Below, piece by piece: positions 1 through 6,793 of a stretch of DNA of 44,361 nucleotides. Each line of letters starts with the position of its first letter. The first letter of the stretch is position 1. Where the stretch lies: the NCBI GenBank assembly GCA_964383815.1, contig CAYLIC010000014.1, forward strand, positions 1 through 44,361. Reading direction: 5' to 3'. A program made the position numbers and the translations under genes. The DNA comes from UBA11524 sp964383815. Its GTDB lineage: Bacteria; Bacillota; Clostridia; Christensenellales; Aristaeellaceae. Under the pieces are notes generated by a model. The model was not told the origin of the DNA, did not search any database, and worked only from the letters and a program-made list of their open reading frames with translations.

Positions 1-1
1 G

Positions 2-52
2 CCATCCACCCAGGAGCTTTTCAGCGCCCTGATGGCGAACTATCGCGAATAA
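2..52 (+). CDS. C-terminal tail of an unidentified upstream gene (partial)
   Basis: An open frame enters from the left edge and ends at TAA 50-52; the last residues read PSTQELFSALMANYRE. A strong rho-independent terminator follows at once, which supports this being the true end of a coding gene. Sixteen residues are too few to name a family. Confidence 0.5.
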   Translation, partial: PSTQELFSALMANYRE

Positions 53-57
53 AAACA

Positions 58-98
58 GCTGCCTGACTTCACTGTGAAGCCGGGCAGCGCTTTTGTTT
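58..98 (+). terminator. Rho-independent terminator of the upstream gene
   Basis: Outer arms GCTGCC (58-63) and GGCAGC (83-88) and inner arms CTTCA (67-71) and TGAAG (75-79) form a hairpin followed by TTTTGTTT at 91-98. It lies between the convergent ends of the upstream gene and the nucleotidyltransferase gene. Confidence 0.8.
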
Positions 99-103
99 GC
101 AGT

Positions 104-1027
104 TTATTGCCAAAGGGGCGTGGGGTACAGGCCGTCCTGACCCATCCGGGCCAGCGCCGCCATCACCACCGGCTTGTCCGCCTGGTAGGTCACGCCATAC
201 CAGCGGTCCCGGCTGGGCAGCACCTGAACGGTGGCGGCATCCGCAGCCAACAGGCTGCTGACCACGCTGGGCAGGAAGTATTCACCCTTCAGGGGGTTCT
301 CCGCCACGGCCTTCTCCAGAAAGGCGGGAAAGCCCTTTTCCAGCGCATCCACAAACCCGGGGGTGAAACCCCACATGTTCATGCTGACCAGCGCATCCTC
401 CGGCAGGCGGCGGTAGGTTTCGCCGTCCTCGGTGAACAGCGGGCCATCGCAGCTCTTGATGATGTGGGTACGCTCCGTAACGGAAATCAGGTGACCGTTT
501 TCGTCCACCTGGCACACGCCGCGGGCCACATGACCATTGTCGGTCAGGGTGTTGGGCAGGTGGTAGCCCACCATCATAAAGCGCTGCTGCTCATCGTCCT
601 TCAGGGTGCAGAGGGCATCGTAGGCCGTCTGGAAGGCGCTGACGCCGTAATAGTCGTCCGCGTTGATGACGGCAAAGGGCGCATCAATCAGCTCCCTGCA
701 GCACAGCACAGCATGGCCTGTGCCCCAAGGCTTCACACGGCCTTCCGGCACGGTGAAGGGTGCGGGAATCCTGTCCACCTGCTGGAAGGCGTAGCGCACC
801 TCCATGTGCTTTTCAATGCGGCTGCCCACCAGACGCTTGAAGTCCTCCTCAATCTCGTGCTTGATGAGAAAGATGACCCGCTTGAAGCCTGCGCGCCTGG
901 CATCGAAAATGCTATAATCCAGAATGACCTCGCCACTGGGGCCAACGGGGTCCATCTGCTTCAGTCCGCCATAGCGGCTGCCCATGCCGGCAGCCATAAT
1001 CAGCAGGATTGGTTCCTTGCTCTGCAT
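104..1027 (-). CDS. Sugar-phosphate nucleotidyltransferase family protein
   Basis: A 307-residue cytoplasmic enzyme of the NTP_transferase fold. The N-terminus carries the nucleotide-binding signature MAAGMGSRYGGLKQ (about residues 10-23) and a central NADDYYG segment carries the metal-binding aspartates. The family transfers an NMP from an NTP to a sugar 1-phosphate or similar phosphate; the substrate cannot be read from sequence. An in-frame extension upstream exists, but ATG 1027 is chosen because AAGGAGGAA lies just before it and the promoter at 1058-1086 would sit inside the longer form. It appears monocistronic and is divergent from the peptidoglycan-binding protein gene. No acyltransferase (left-handed beta helix) domain follows, so it is not a full GlmU. 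Confidence 0.85.
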   Translation of the reverse strand: MQSKEPILLIMAAGMGSRYGGLKQMDPVGPSGEVILDYSIFDARRAGFKRVIFLIKHEIEEDFKRLVGSRIEKHMEVRYAFQQVDRIPAPFTVPEGRVKPWGTGHAVLCCRELIDAPFAVINADDYYGVSAFQTAYDALCTLKDDEQQRFMMVGYHLPNTLTDNGHVARGVCQVDENGHLISVTERTHIIKSCDGPLFTEDGETYRRLPEDALVSMNMWGFTPGFVDALEKGFPAFLEKAVAENPLKGEYFLPSVVSSLLAADAATVQVLPSRDRWYGVTYQADKPVVMAALARMGQDGLYPTPLWQ

Positions 1028-1057
1028 TGCGTGTTCCTCCTTGCGGTTGCTGGCATT

Positions 1058-1086
1058 ATCATACCGCAAATGGGCAGAAAAAGCAA
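1058..1086 (-). promoter_or_regulatory. Sigma-A promoter for the nucleotidyltransferase gene
   Basis: Read on the minus strand: -35 TTGCTT (1081-1086), 17-bp spacer, -10 TATGAT (1058-1063), about 30 bp upstream of ATG 1027. Confidence 0.6.
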
Positions 1087-1124
1087 CCCGGGCCGTCATA
1101 CTTGCAAATTCCATCAGTTTGTCA

Positions 1125-1153
1125 TTGTGTTTATTGGCAGAATGAAGTATAAT
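1125..1153 (+). promoter_or_regulatory. Sigma-A promoter for the peptidoglycan-binding protein gene
   Basis: -35 TTGTGT (1125-1130), 17-bp spacer, perfect -10 TATAAT (1148-1153), 34 bp before the start codon. Confidence 0.65.
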
Positions 1154-1187
1154 AGGATGTAGTATTCCCCACGGAAGGAGCGCCACC

Positions 1188-2444
1188 ATGGACTTTTTGA
1201 AGACCTTGATGCTGTATATGTCCCTGACCTTTGCCACCACCATGCAGGCTGCGCCTGTGCCGCAGGTGACCCAGGAGCCTACCGCCACACCCTATGTGCT
1301 GGAAACGCCTGCCCCCGTGGTGGAGCCGACCCTGCCTGCGGTAACGGCGGAGCTGGTTACCAGCCAGATCACCCCAACGCCCACCGTGGCGCCGGAACCC
1401 ACCATTACGCCCAACAAGGCCTACAAGAAAATCACCATGGGCCAGCGGGGTGATGAGGTGACAAAACTGCAGCAGCGCCTGGTGGAACTGGGATACCTGG
1501 CAGAGGGCCAGGCGGACGGCGCCTTTGGCTATCAGACCAGGAGCGCGGTGATTGCCTTCCAGAAGGCCAATGGCCTGACGGCGGACGGTACGCCTGCCTC
1601 CGCCACCCTGACCCAGCTGTATGAAAACCCGGACGTGAAGGAGAACGCCAACAGGCCTACCCCCGTGCCCACCCAGGAAAGCCAGGCCGGGCCTACCATT
1701 ACCCCCAACAAGCGCTACAAGGTGCTGCGGGTGGGCCAGTCCGGCGATGATGTGAAGAAGATGCAGCAGCGCCTGATTGAGCTGGGATACCTGACGGCAG
1801 GCAATGCGGATGGCGCCTTTGGCTACAAGACCCGCACGGCGGTGATGGACTTCCAGAAGGCCAACGGCCTGACGGCGGACGGCACGCCCGGCGACGCCAC
1901 CCTGACCCAGCTGTACGAAAACCCGGACGTGAAGGCCAAGAGCGACATCACGCCGGAGCCTGCGCCCACCGCGTCGGACAGCACCATTGCGCCGCCGGAT
2001 GCAGGCACGCCTGCGGGCAGCACGGCGCTTGCTGCCGCCAGCGTGGTGTATAACGATGCACCGCTGACCTACCTCATCCAGCAGGACGGCGTTACTGTGT
2101 CCGGCACGCCCAGGGTGTACCAGCTGGAGGATGGACGCATCCTGCTGTCCCTGGATGATGTGGCCCTGTGCATGGAGGACTGGAGCCTGACCAAGGAGGG
2201 TGAGCTAATTGCCCTGGAGGCCTCCGGCTATGTGGTGACCCTGCTGCGCATAGGCGGGCGGTACTCCTGCGTGGTGGACGGGCAGAGCGTGGCCCTGGAA
2301 ACCGATGATGTCATCCTGTCCGGCGGCGAGGCCTTTGCCACGGCGGACTTCCTGCAAAAGGCCCTGGGCGCTGAGGTGTCCTGGGTTGGCGAGGAAAACG
2401 CCCTGCTGGTGCACCTGGAGCCGAAAACAAAATCAGCCGATTGA
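1188..2444 (+). CDS. Secreted protein with two peptidoglycan-binding domains
   Basis: A 418-residue protein with an N-terminal signal peptide (about residues 1-21, ending TMQAA). A Pro/Thr-rich linker leads to two PG_binding_1 domains at about 79-150 and 178-246, each with the pattern G-x-x-G-D-[ED]-V, QQRL-[VI]-ELGYL, ADGAFGY and FQKANGLTADGT. Each is preceded by the same PTITPNK linker. A further Pro/Ala-rich linker leads to a C-terminal domain (about 285-415) resembling the copper amine oxidase N-terminal-like fold (for example RILLSLDDVA and DFLQKALGAEVSW). No hydrolase domain is visible, so a wall-binding or scaffolding role is inferred. ATG 1188 has GGAAGGAG upstream. The two PG-binding repeats are near-identical, pointing to recent duplication. 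Confidence 0.85.
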   Translation: MDFLKTLMLYMSLTFATTMQAAPVPQVTQEPTATPYVLETPAPVVEPTLPAVTAELVTSQITPTPTVAPEPTITPNKAYKKITMGQRGDEVTKLQQRLVELGYLAEGQADGAFGYQTRSAVIAFQKANGLTADGTPASATLTQLYENPDVKENANRPTPVPTQESQAGPTITPNKRYKVLRVGQSGDDVKKMQQRLIELGYLTAGNADGAFGYKTRTAVMDFQKANGLTADGTPGDATLTQLYENPDVKAKSDITPEPAPTASDSTIAPPDAGTPAGSTALAAASVVYNDAPLTYLIQQDGVTVSGTPRVYQLEDGRILLSLDDVALCMEDWSLTKEGELIALEASGYVVTLLRIGGRYSCVVDGQSVALETDDVILSGGEAFATADFLQKALGAEVSWVGEENALLVHLEPKTKSAD

Positions 2445-2454
2445 CAAAGAAATA

Positions 2455-2491
2455 CGCCAGCTTCCATCTTGTTCGGAAGCTGGCGTTTTTT
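2455..2491. terminator. Bidirectional terminator between convergent genes
   Basis: 11-bp arms CGCCAGCTTCC (2455-2465) and GGAAGCTGGCG (2475-2485), with TTTTTT on the plus side (2486-2491) and TATTTCTTT on the minus side. It ends the peptidoglycan-binding gene and probably also the minus-strand transport operon, whose last stop codon overlaps it. Confidence 0.85.
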
Positions 2492-3659
2492 ATGTGCGGG
2501 TCCTGGCCTTTTCTGCGCCGCGCCACTGACCGTAGAGGTTCATCAGCAGCAGGCCGCACAGGGTGCATGCCAGGGTCATGGCCTGGCGGAAGAAATCCAG
2601 TGTCAGGGACTGGGGTGTGCGAAGGGAAATTATGCGGTTGGCGGCGGCTTGGTTGTTCCAGAAGGTGGACACAATGTCGCGCCACTCCACAGGCACTGCA
2701 GGCACCCATTCGGGGAAGGTGTACACAGGCGCAAGAGCTAGCTGCACCAGGGCGTACAGGGCCAGCAGCAGGCCTGCACCCATGCCCAGTGCGGCAAGGC
2801 ACCTGGCCGCCATGCCCGGCAGCAGCGCGGGCAGATAGCTGCGCTCCAGCCGGGCCTTTTCTGCCTGATACCAGCCAAGGGCCAGCGCTTTGTACCGGTG
2901 AAAGAGCATCACCACCAGGCCCAGGCCTGCGCCTACGCCCAGCAGCCGGAGAGGGAGCAGCGCACGAAACTGCTCCTTTGCCAGCAGGTGGGTTTCGCCG
3001 CCGGGACAGAAGGTCTCCATGTCCCTGGCAAAGCGTGTAGCGGCGCCGGCACCCTCCACGGGCCTGGCGGAAAGGGTCAGCGTCTGAGTTTGATAGCCTG
3101 CTGCGTCCAGGGCCAGCAGGGGGACATAGGCCGTGCAGGCATCATGGTCGCCCACGGTGCGGCCTTGGCGGAGGATGCCGATAACCCGGTAGCTGTCCTC
3201 ACCCACCTGCACCAGGCGATCCACCGGGTCACCCGTGCGGAACAGGGCAATCGCCAGCTCCTCGGTGATCAGCATCACCCTGCTGCCCTCTTGCAGCTCC
3301 TCCTGATAAAACCCGCGGCCAAACCGGGCCAGCATGGGCGGCAGGGCGGCAGTGCTGCCCCAAATGCCCTCCAGGGCCACGGTGGCTGTGCCGCCGTTTT
3401 CGCATGTTAGCTGCACCGATTCGTTCCGGGAGGTCAGCGCCCAGGCGGCGTAGGTTTCCTGCCAGTCCCCGGCGGAGCGCTGCGCTTGCTTCACCAGCTG
3501 GCGCAGGGCGGTGGGCGTGGGCTTTTCCGGGGCCTGCTCCGGCTCTGAAGGGGAGAGGAACACATACTGCATGGCGGTATCCGTTTGCAGGATGTTCCAG
3601 GCGCACAGGCCAATCATCACCAGGCACAGGCCCAGCGCCAGACAGCGCTTAATCCACAT
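2490..3659 (-). CDS. MacB/FtsX-type ABC transporter permease
   Basis: A 389-residue membrane protein. One transmembrane helix at the N-terminus (about 7-24) is followed by an extracytoplasmic MacB-like periplasmic core (about 30-235), then three helices (about 238-258, 287-312, 360-380). This 1+3 topology is that of MacB-type mechanotransmission permeases. The start codon overlaps the end of the membrane-fusion protein gene by 11 bp (the WIK start is read within the DYVD* end), so translation is probably coupled. MacB-type systems export peptides or envelope molecules with a LolD-like ATPase and a membrane-fusion protein. Here the fusion protein is adjacent but the ATPase is absent. Confidence 0.75.
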   Translation of the reverse strand: MWIKRCLALGLCLVMIGLCAWNILQTDTAMQYVFLSPSEPEQAPEKPTPTALRQLVKQAQRSAGDWQETYAAWALTSRNESVQLTCENGGTATVALEGIWGSTAALPPMLARFGRGFYQEELQEGSRVMLITEELAIALFRTGDPVDRLVQVGEDSYRVIGILRQGRTVGDHDACTAYVPLLALDAAGYQTQTLTLSARPVEGAGAATRFARDMETFCPGGETHLLAKEQFRALLPLRLLGVGAGLGLVVMLFHRYKALALGWYQAEKARLERSYLPALLPGMAARCLAALGMGAGLLLALYALVQLALAPVYTFPEWVPAVPVEWRDIVSTFWNNQAAANRIISLRTPQSLTLDFFRQAMTLACTLCGLLLMNLYGQWRGAEKARTRT

Positions 3660-4995
3660 AGTCCATCACCGCCTGGCCATCGCTCAGCGCCCGATCCTCC
3701 CGGTCGGCAATCTGCGACCATTGCAGGTCTTCAGCAATGGACACCATTTTGTCCGCCTTTTCCAGCACGGTGACGGAGGTCTTTTGCAGGGTGTATCCGC
3801 TGCTGTCCAGCAGGCCGCCGCCGTAGGTCTGGTTGACAACGTACACATAGTAGCTGTTGTCACTGTCCTGCCGCAGGGCGCTGGCGGGGATGAGGGTGGT
3901 GTTTTTAGCTGCCTTGTAGCTGACGGTTACATCAATGCTTGCTTCCTGAAGCATGGTGGTCAGTCCTCCGCCAGCCTTCAGCACATCCTTGTTCAGGTCA
4001 ATCAGGGCATACTTGGTGCCATCGGCGGCGGTTTCCAGGCCGGCGACCTTGGTGGCGGCGCCATTGCCCAGGGTGACCTTGGCGTCCTCCTTCAGGGTTT
4101 TGGTCACCTTGCTGATGTCCGCCCGCAGCACTGGCTGGCAATCCGCAGCGGAAATGGTGTAGGCGGCCTTCACACCCTCGTAGCTGTCGCCGGTCTTCAG
4201 GGTCAGCGATGTAATGTAGCCGTCATGGGGCGCAGTGATGGTGATAAGGGACTGGTGCAGCGTGTCCAGGGCCATGAGCTGGGCAGCATATTCGTCAATC
4301 TCCTCCCGGAAGCCGTCCATGTTCTTAATGTAATCGAAGGTGGAATCGCCAATGCGGCCACCCTTGGTGTAGAAGTTCCGCAGGGTCTGATAGCTTTCGT
4401 CCAGGGTCAGCCTGGCAGCGGCACAGGCGGCAGCGGACTGCTGCACCTTTTCCGGTGCGTCGGGCAGCTCGGACCAGGCGGCTTCGTCCTCCGGCAGGGT
4501 GTAGGCGGCGGTCTGTGCGTCCAGCCGGGCCTGATAGCGGGCGGCGTAGTAGGCGTCGTAGGCCTTCATCAGGGCGTTGTAGGCGTCATTCTGGGCGGAG
4601 GTGCTGTTCAGCCGCACATGACCGGCGTGCTCCTTGGCCAGCTCACGCACCTTCTTGTCGTAGCTGTCCTGAATATCTTTGCGCCTGGATTCATAGTCCG
4701 GCGTGGTGGCGGTGAAAATCACATCGCCTTTCTTTACCTGCGCTCCAGTCCTTGTCTTCACCTGATCCACCGTCAGATGCAGGTCAGCCGCATCGCTGAT
4801 AACAATATCCTCTGTTTGGGGGAAATACACCTGGGCCGTGAGAGGGATTTTGTCCTCCAGCTTCCCCTTGGTGGGGGACACCCGCTGGACCTTGGGGGTG
4901 GTAATGGTCTGCACCGTGCGGGAGAAGAACATGCACAGGGCGATGACCGCCGCCAGAATAGCCAGAGCCTTCAGCGCCCTTTGTTTTCCTGTCAT
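3649..4995 (-). CDS. HlyD/RND-type membrane-fusion (adaptor) protein
   Basis: A 448-residue adaptor with one N-terminal transmembrane helix (about 7-25). The two halves of a biotinyl/lipoyl-like barrel are at about 70-100 (VKTRTGAQVKKGDVIFTA) and 258-285 (TITAPHDGYITSLTLKTGDS). An alpha-helical hairpin with coiled-coil character lies between (about 105-255), and a beta-barrel/membrane-proximal region follows to the C-terminus. Such proteins couple inner-membrane permeases to extracytoplasmic partners; in Bacillota they serve MacB-like exporters. AGGAGG precedes ATG 4995, and the gene is 21 bp downstream of the MalG-type gene, so it is in the same operon as a sugar-type importer, which is unusual. 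Confidence 0.8.
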   Translation of the reverse strand: MTGKQRALKALAILAAVIALCMFFSRTVQTITTPKVQRVSPTKGKLEDKIPLTAQVYFPQTEDIVISDAADLHLTVDQVKTRTGAQVKKGDVIFTATTPDYESRRKDIQDSYDKKVRELAKEHAGHVRLNSTSAQNDAYNALMKAYDAYYAARYQARLDAQTAAYTLPEDEAAWSELPDAPEKVQQSAAACAAARLTLDESYQTLRNFYTKGGRIGDSTFDYIKNMDGFREEIDEYAAQLMALDTLHQSLITITAPHDGYITSLTLKTGDSYEGVKAAYTISAADCQPVLRADISKVTKTLKEDAKVTLGNGAATKVAGLETAADGTKYALIDLNKDVLKAGGGLTTMLQEASIDVTVSYKAAKNTTLIPASALRQDSDNSYYVYVVNQTYGGGLLDSSGYTLQKTSVTVLEKADKMVSIAEDLQWSQIADREDRALSDGQAVMDYVD

Positions 4996-5016
4996 GGCTG
5001 ATTGCCTCCTGAATGA

Positions 5017-5877
5017 TTACTTTAATTCGCTAAGCTGCACGCCCAGCAAAATGTCCTCCTGGAAGTAGCGGAAAATCAGCAGTGCCGGCAGCAGATACAG
5101 GGCTGCACCGGCGAAGGCCACATCGGCATTGCTGGTGGATAGCTGGTTGAACACCACGGAAAGGGGCTGGCTTTCGGTCTGTCCAGCCAGATAAATCAGC
5201 GGCTGCTCCACCATGTTCCAGCAATCCGCAAAGGACAGGGCAATGGCTGCTCCCAGAATGGGTCTGCACGCCGGCAGTACAATGTGTACAAAGCAGCGCA
5301 GGGTGCCCGCACCGTCAATCATGCCTGCCTCCAGCAGCTCGTTGGGCAGGGAAATCATGAACTGGCGCAGAAGGAAAATGTAGAAGGGTGAGAAAATCAT
5401 GGGGAGAATCACCGCCCACACGGTGTTCATCAGCCCCAATTGCCGCATGGTGATGACCGAGGGCGCCATGGTGACCTGAAAGGGCAGCAGCATCAGCGCC
5501 AGAATGCAGAAAAACAGCGCATCCCGCCCGTGAAACTTAAAGCGGGACAGGGCGTAGGCCGTCATGGGGATCACCAGCACCTGGCCCAGGAGAATCGCCA
5601 GGGTATACCTGGCCGAATTGACAAACAGGTTCAGGTACTTGGGCTTTTCAATCAGCACGGTGTAATACTGCCGCAGGGAGAATTTCGCCGGGGAAAGAAG
5701 AATGTCCATGAACTGGCCGGCATCGTAATTGTTTCTGGTGTTCAGATAGGCGGACATTTCCCCGGGGGAGAAAAAGGAATACAGAAACGTGAGCACAATG
5801 GGCAGGAGCGTCAGCGCGCTGATGATGCACAAAAGCGCCACCAGCGCCGTGCGCCCGGGACGAAAATGTTTTTTCAC
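5017..5877 (-). CDS. Carbohydrate ABC transporter permease, MalG type
   Basis: A 286-residue inner-membrane permease with about six transmembrane helices. The cytoplasmic EAA loop is recognisable in the second half (ELLEAGMIDGAGTLRCFVHI), where MalK-type ATPases dock. I choose GTG 5877 (VKKHFRPG) over ATG 5901: AAGGAGG sits 8 bp before the GTG, immediately after the stop of the preceding permease, whereas the upstream ATG overlaps that gene and has no ribosome site. It forms the heterodimeric channel with the MalF-type product. No ATPase gene is in the operon; in Bacillota a shared unlinked MsmX/MalK ATPase often serves such importers. Confidence 0.85.
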   Translation of the reverse strand: MKKHFRPGRTALVALLCIISALTLLPIVLTFLYSFFSPGEMSAYLNTRNNYDAGQFMDILLSPAKFSLRQYYTVLIEKPKYLNLFVNSARYTLAILLGQVLVIPMTAYALSRFKFHGRDALFFCILALMLLPFQVTMAPSVITMRQLGLMNTVWAVILPMIFSPFYIFLLRQFMISLPNELLEAGMIDGAGTLRCFVHIVLPACRPILGAAIALSFADCWNMVEQPLIYLAGQTESQPLSVVFNQLSTSNADVAFAGAALYLLPALLIFRYFQEDILLGVQLSELK

Positions 5878-5890
5878 GGGTCGCACCTCC

Positions 5891-6742
5891 TTAACCTTCA
5901 TTGGAGCGCACAGCCTTGCTCAGGTACAGCATACCAAACAGGCACAGCACGATCACCGCAAAGGAATAGGCTGCGGTGGTCACATCCTGATAGTCCAGCT
6001 TGGCAAACTTGTTGTTCATAAAATGCTGCAGGGTGTACACCGCATCGTTGGGATAGGAGCCGCTGATGAAGTAGACCTCCTTGAAAATCTTGAAGGCATT
6101 CACCCAGGCCAGCACAAACACCAGGAAGGCTGTAGGGAGAATCAGCGGCAGGGTGATTTTCGTTTCCCGCTGAAAGGCGTTGGCGCCCTCCAGGGCGGCA
6201 AATTCATAGTACGGCTGGGGAACGGACTGCAGCGCGGCGGAGAAGATCACCACCGAGAAGCCCACGTTCTTCCAGATATAGAGCAGCACCACCGGCACCC
6301 GCAGGGCGCTGCTCTCCAGCCACAAAACCCGCTCCAGCCCCAGTGCGCTGAGGATGCGGTTCACCGGCCCGCCGTAGTCGAACAGCAGCAGCCACACAAT
6401 CAGCAGGGCGGAGGAGGGCATCAGGTAGGGAATGAGCAGGATGTTGCGGAAGGGTGCGCTCCTGTCCCCCAGGGCCTTGAGCATGGCCGCCAGCGCGAAG
6501 GAGAACAGGAAAATCAGCGGTGCGCACAGCAGGGAAAGCTCCATGGTGTTCTTTAGCCCCAGCAGGAACACCTGGTTTTGCCATATGCGGCGGTAGTTGT
6601 CCAGACCCACAAAGGCGTTTTCAATGCTGCCATCGGTCAGGCTGTAGTAAATGCCGCCCAGAAAAGGCAGCAGGTAGAACACCATCAGCCCGGTCAGTCC
6701 GGGCAGCAAAAACAGCCAGAGGCTTTTCTTTCGCTGAAACAT
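5891..6742 (-). CDS. Carbohydrate ABC transporter permease, MalF/UgpA type
   Basis: A 283-residue membrane protein with about six helices, the first at about 9-30 (LWLFLLPGLTGLMVFYLLPF). An EAA loop lies near residues 185-205 (YYEFAALEGANAFQRETKI, LPLILP). It follows the solute-binding gene after a GC-rich hairpin and precedes the MalG-type gene. Ligand is unknown; the family carries oligosaccharides, glycerol phosphates and similar solutes. Confidence 0.85.
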   Translation of the reverse strand: MFQRKKSLWLFLLPGLTGLMVFYLLPFLGGIYYSLTDGSIENAFVGLDNYRRIWQNQVFLLGLKNTMELSLLCAPLIFLFSFALAAMLKALGDRSAPFRNILLIPYLMPSSALLIVWLLLFDYGGPVNRILSALGLERVLWLESSALRVPVVLLYIWKNVGFSVVIFSAALQSVPQPYYEFAALEGANAFQRETKITLPLILPTAFLVFVLAWVNAFKIFKEVYFISGSYPNDAVYTLQHFMNNKFAKLDYQDVTTAAYSFAVIVLCLFGMLYLSKAVRSNEG

Positions 6743-6756
6743 TGTGACACCTCACT

Positions 6757-6783
6757 GGGTCGGGCGCTGCGAACGCCCGACCC
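6757..6783 (-). other. Intercistronic hairpin between binding protein and permease genes
   Basis: Perfect 10-bp arms GGGTCGGGCG (6757-6766) and CGCCCGACCC (6774-6783) with a 7-nt loop and no U-tract, located between stop 6794 and start 6742. Such stems commonly protect the upstream binding-protein mRNA from 3' decay so that more binding protein than permease is made; that role here is inferred. Confidence 0.7.
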
Positions 6784-6793
6784 GTTAAGTAGG

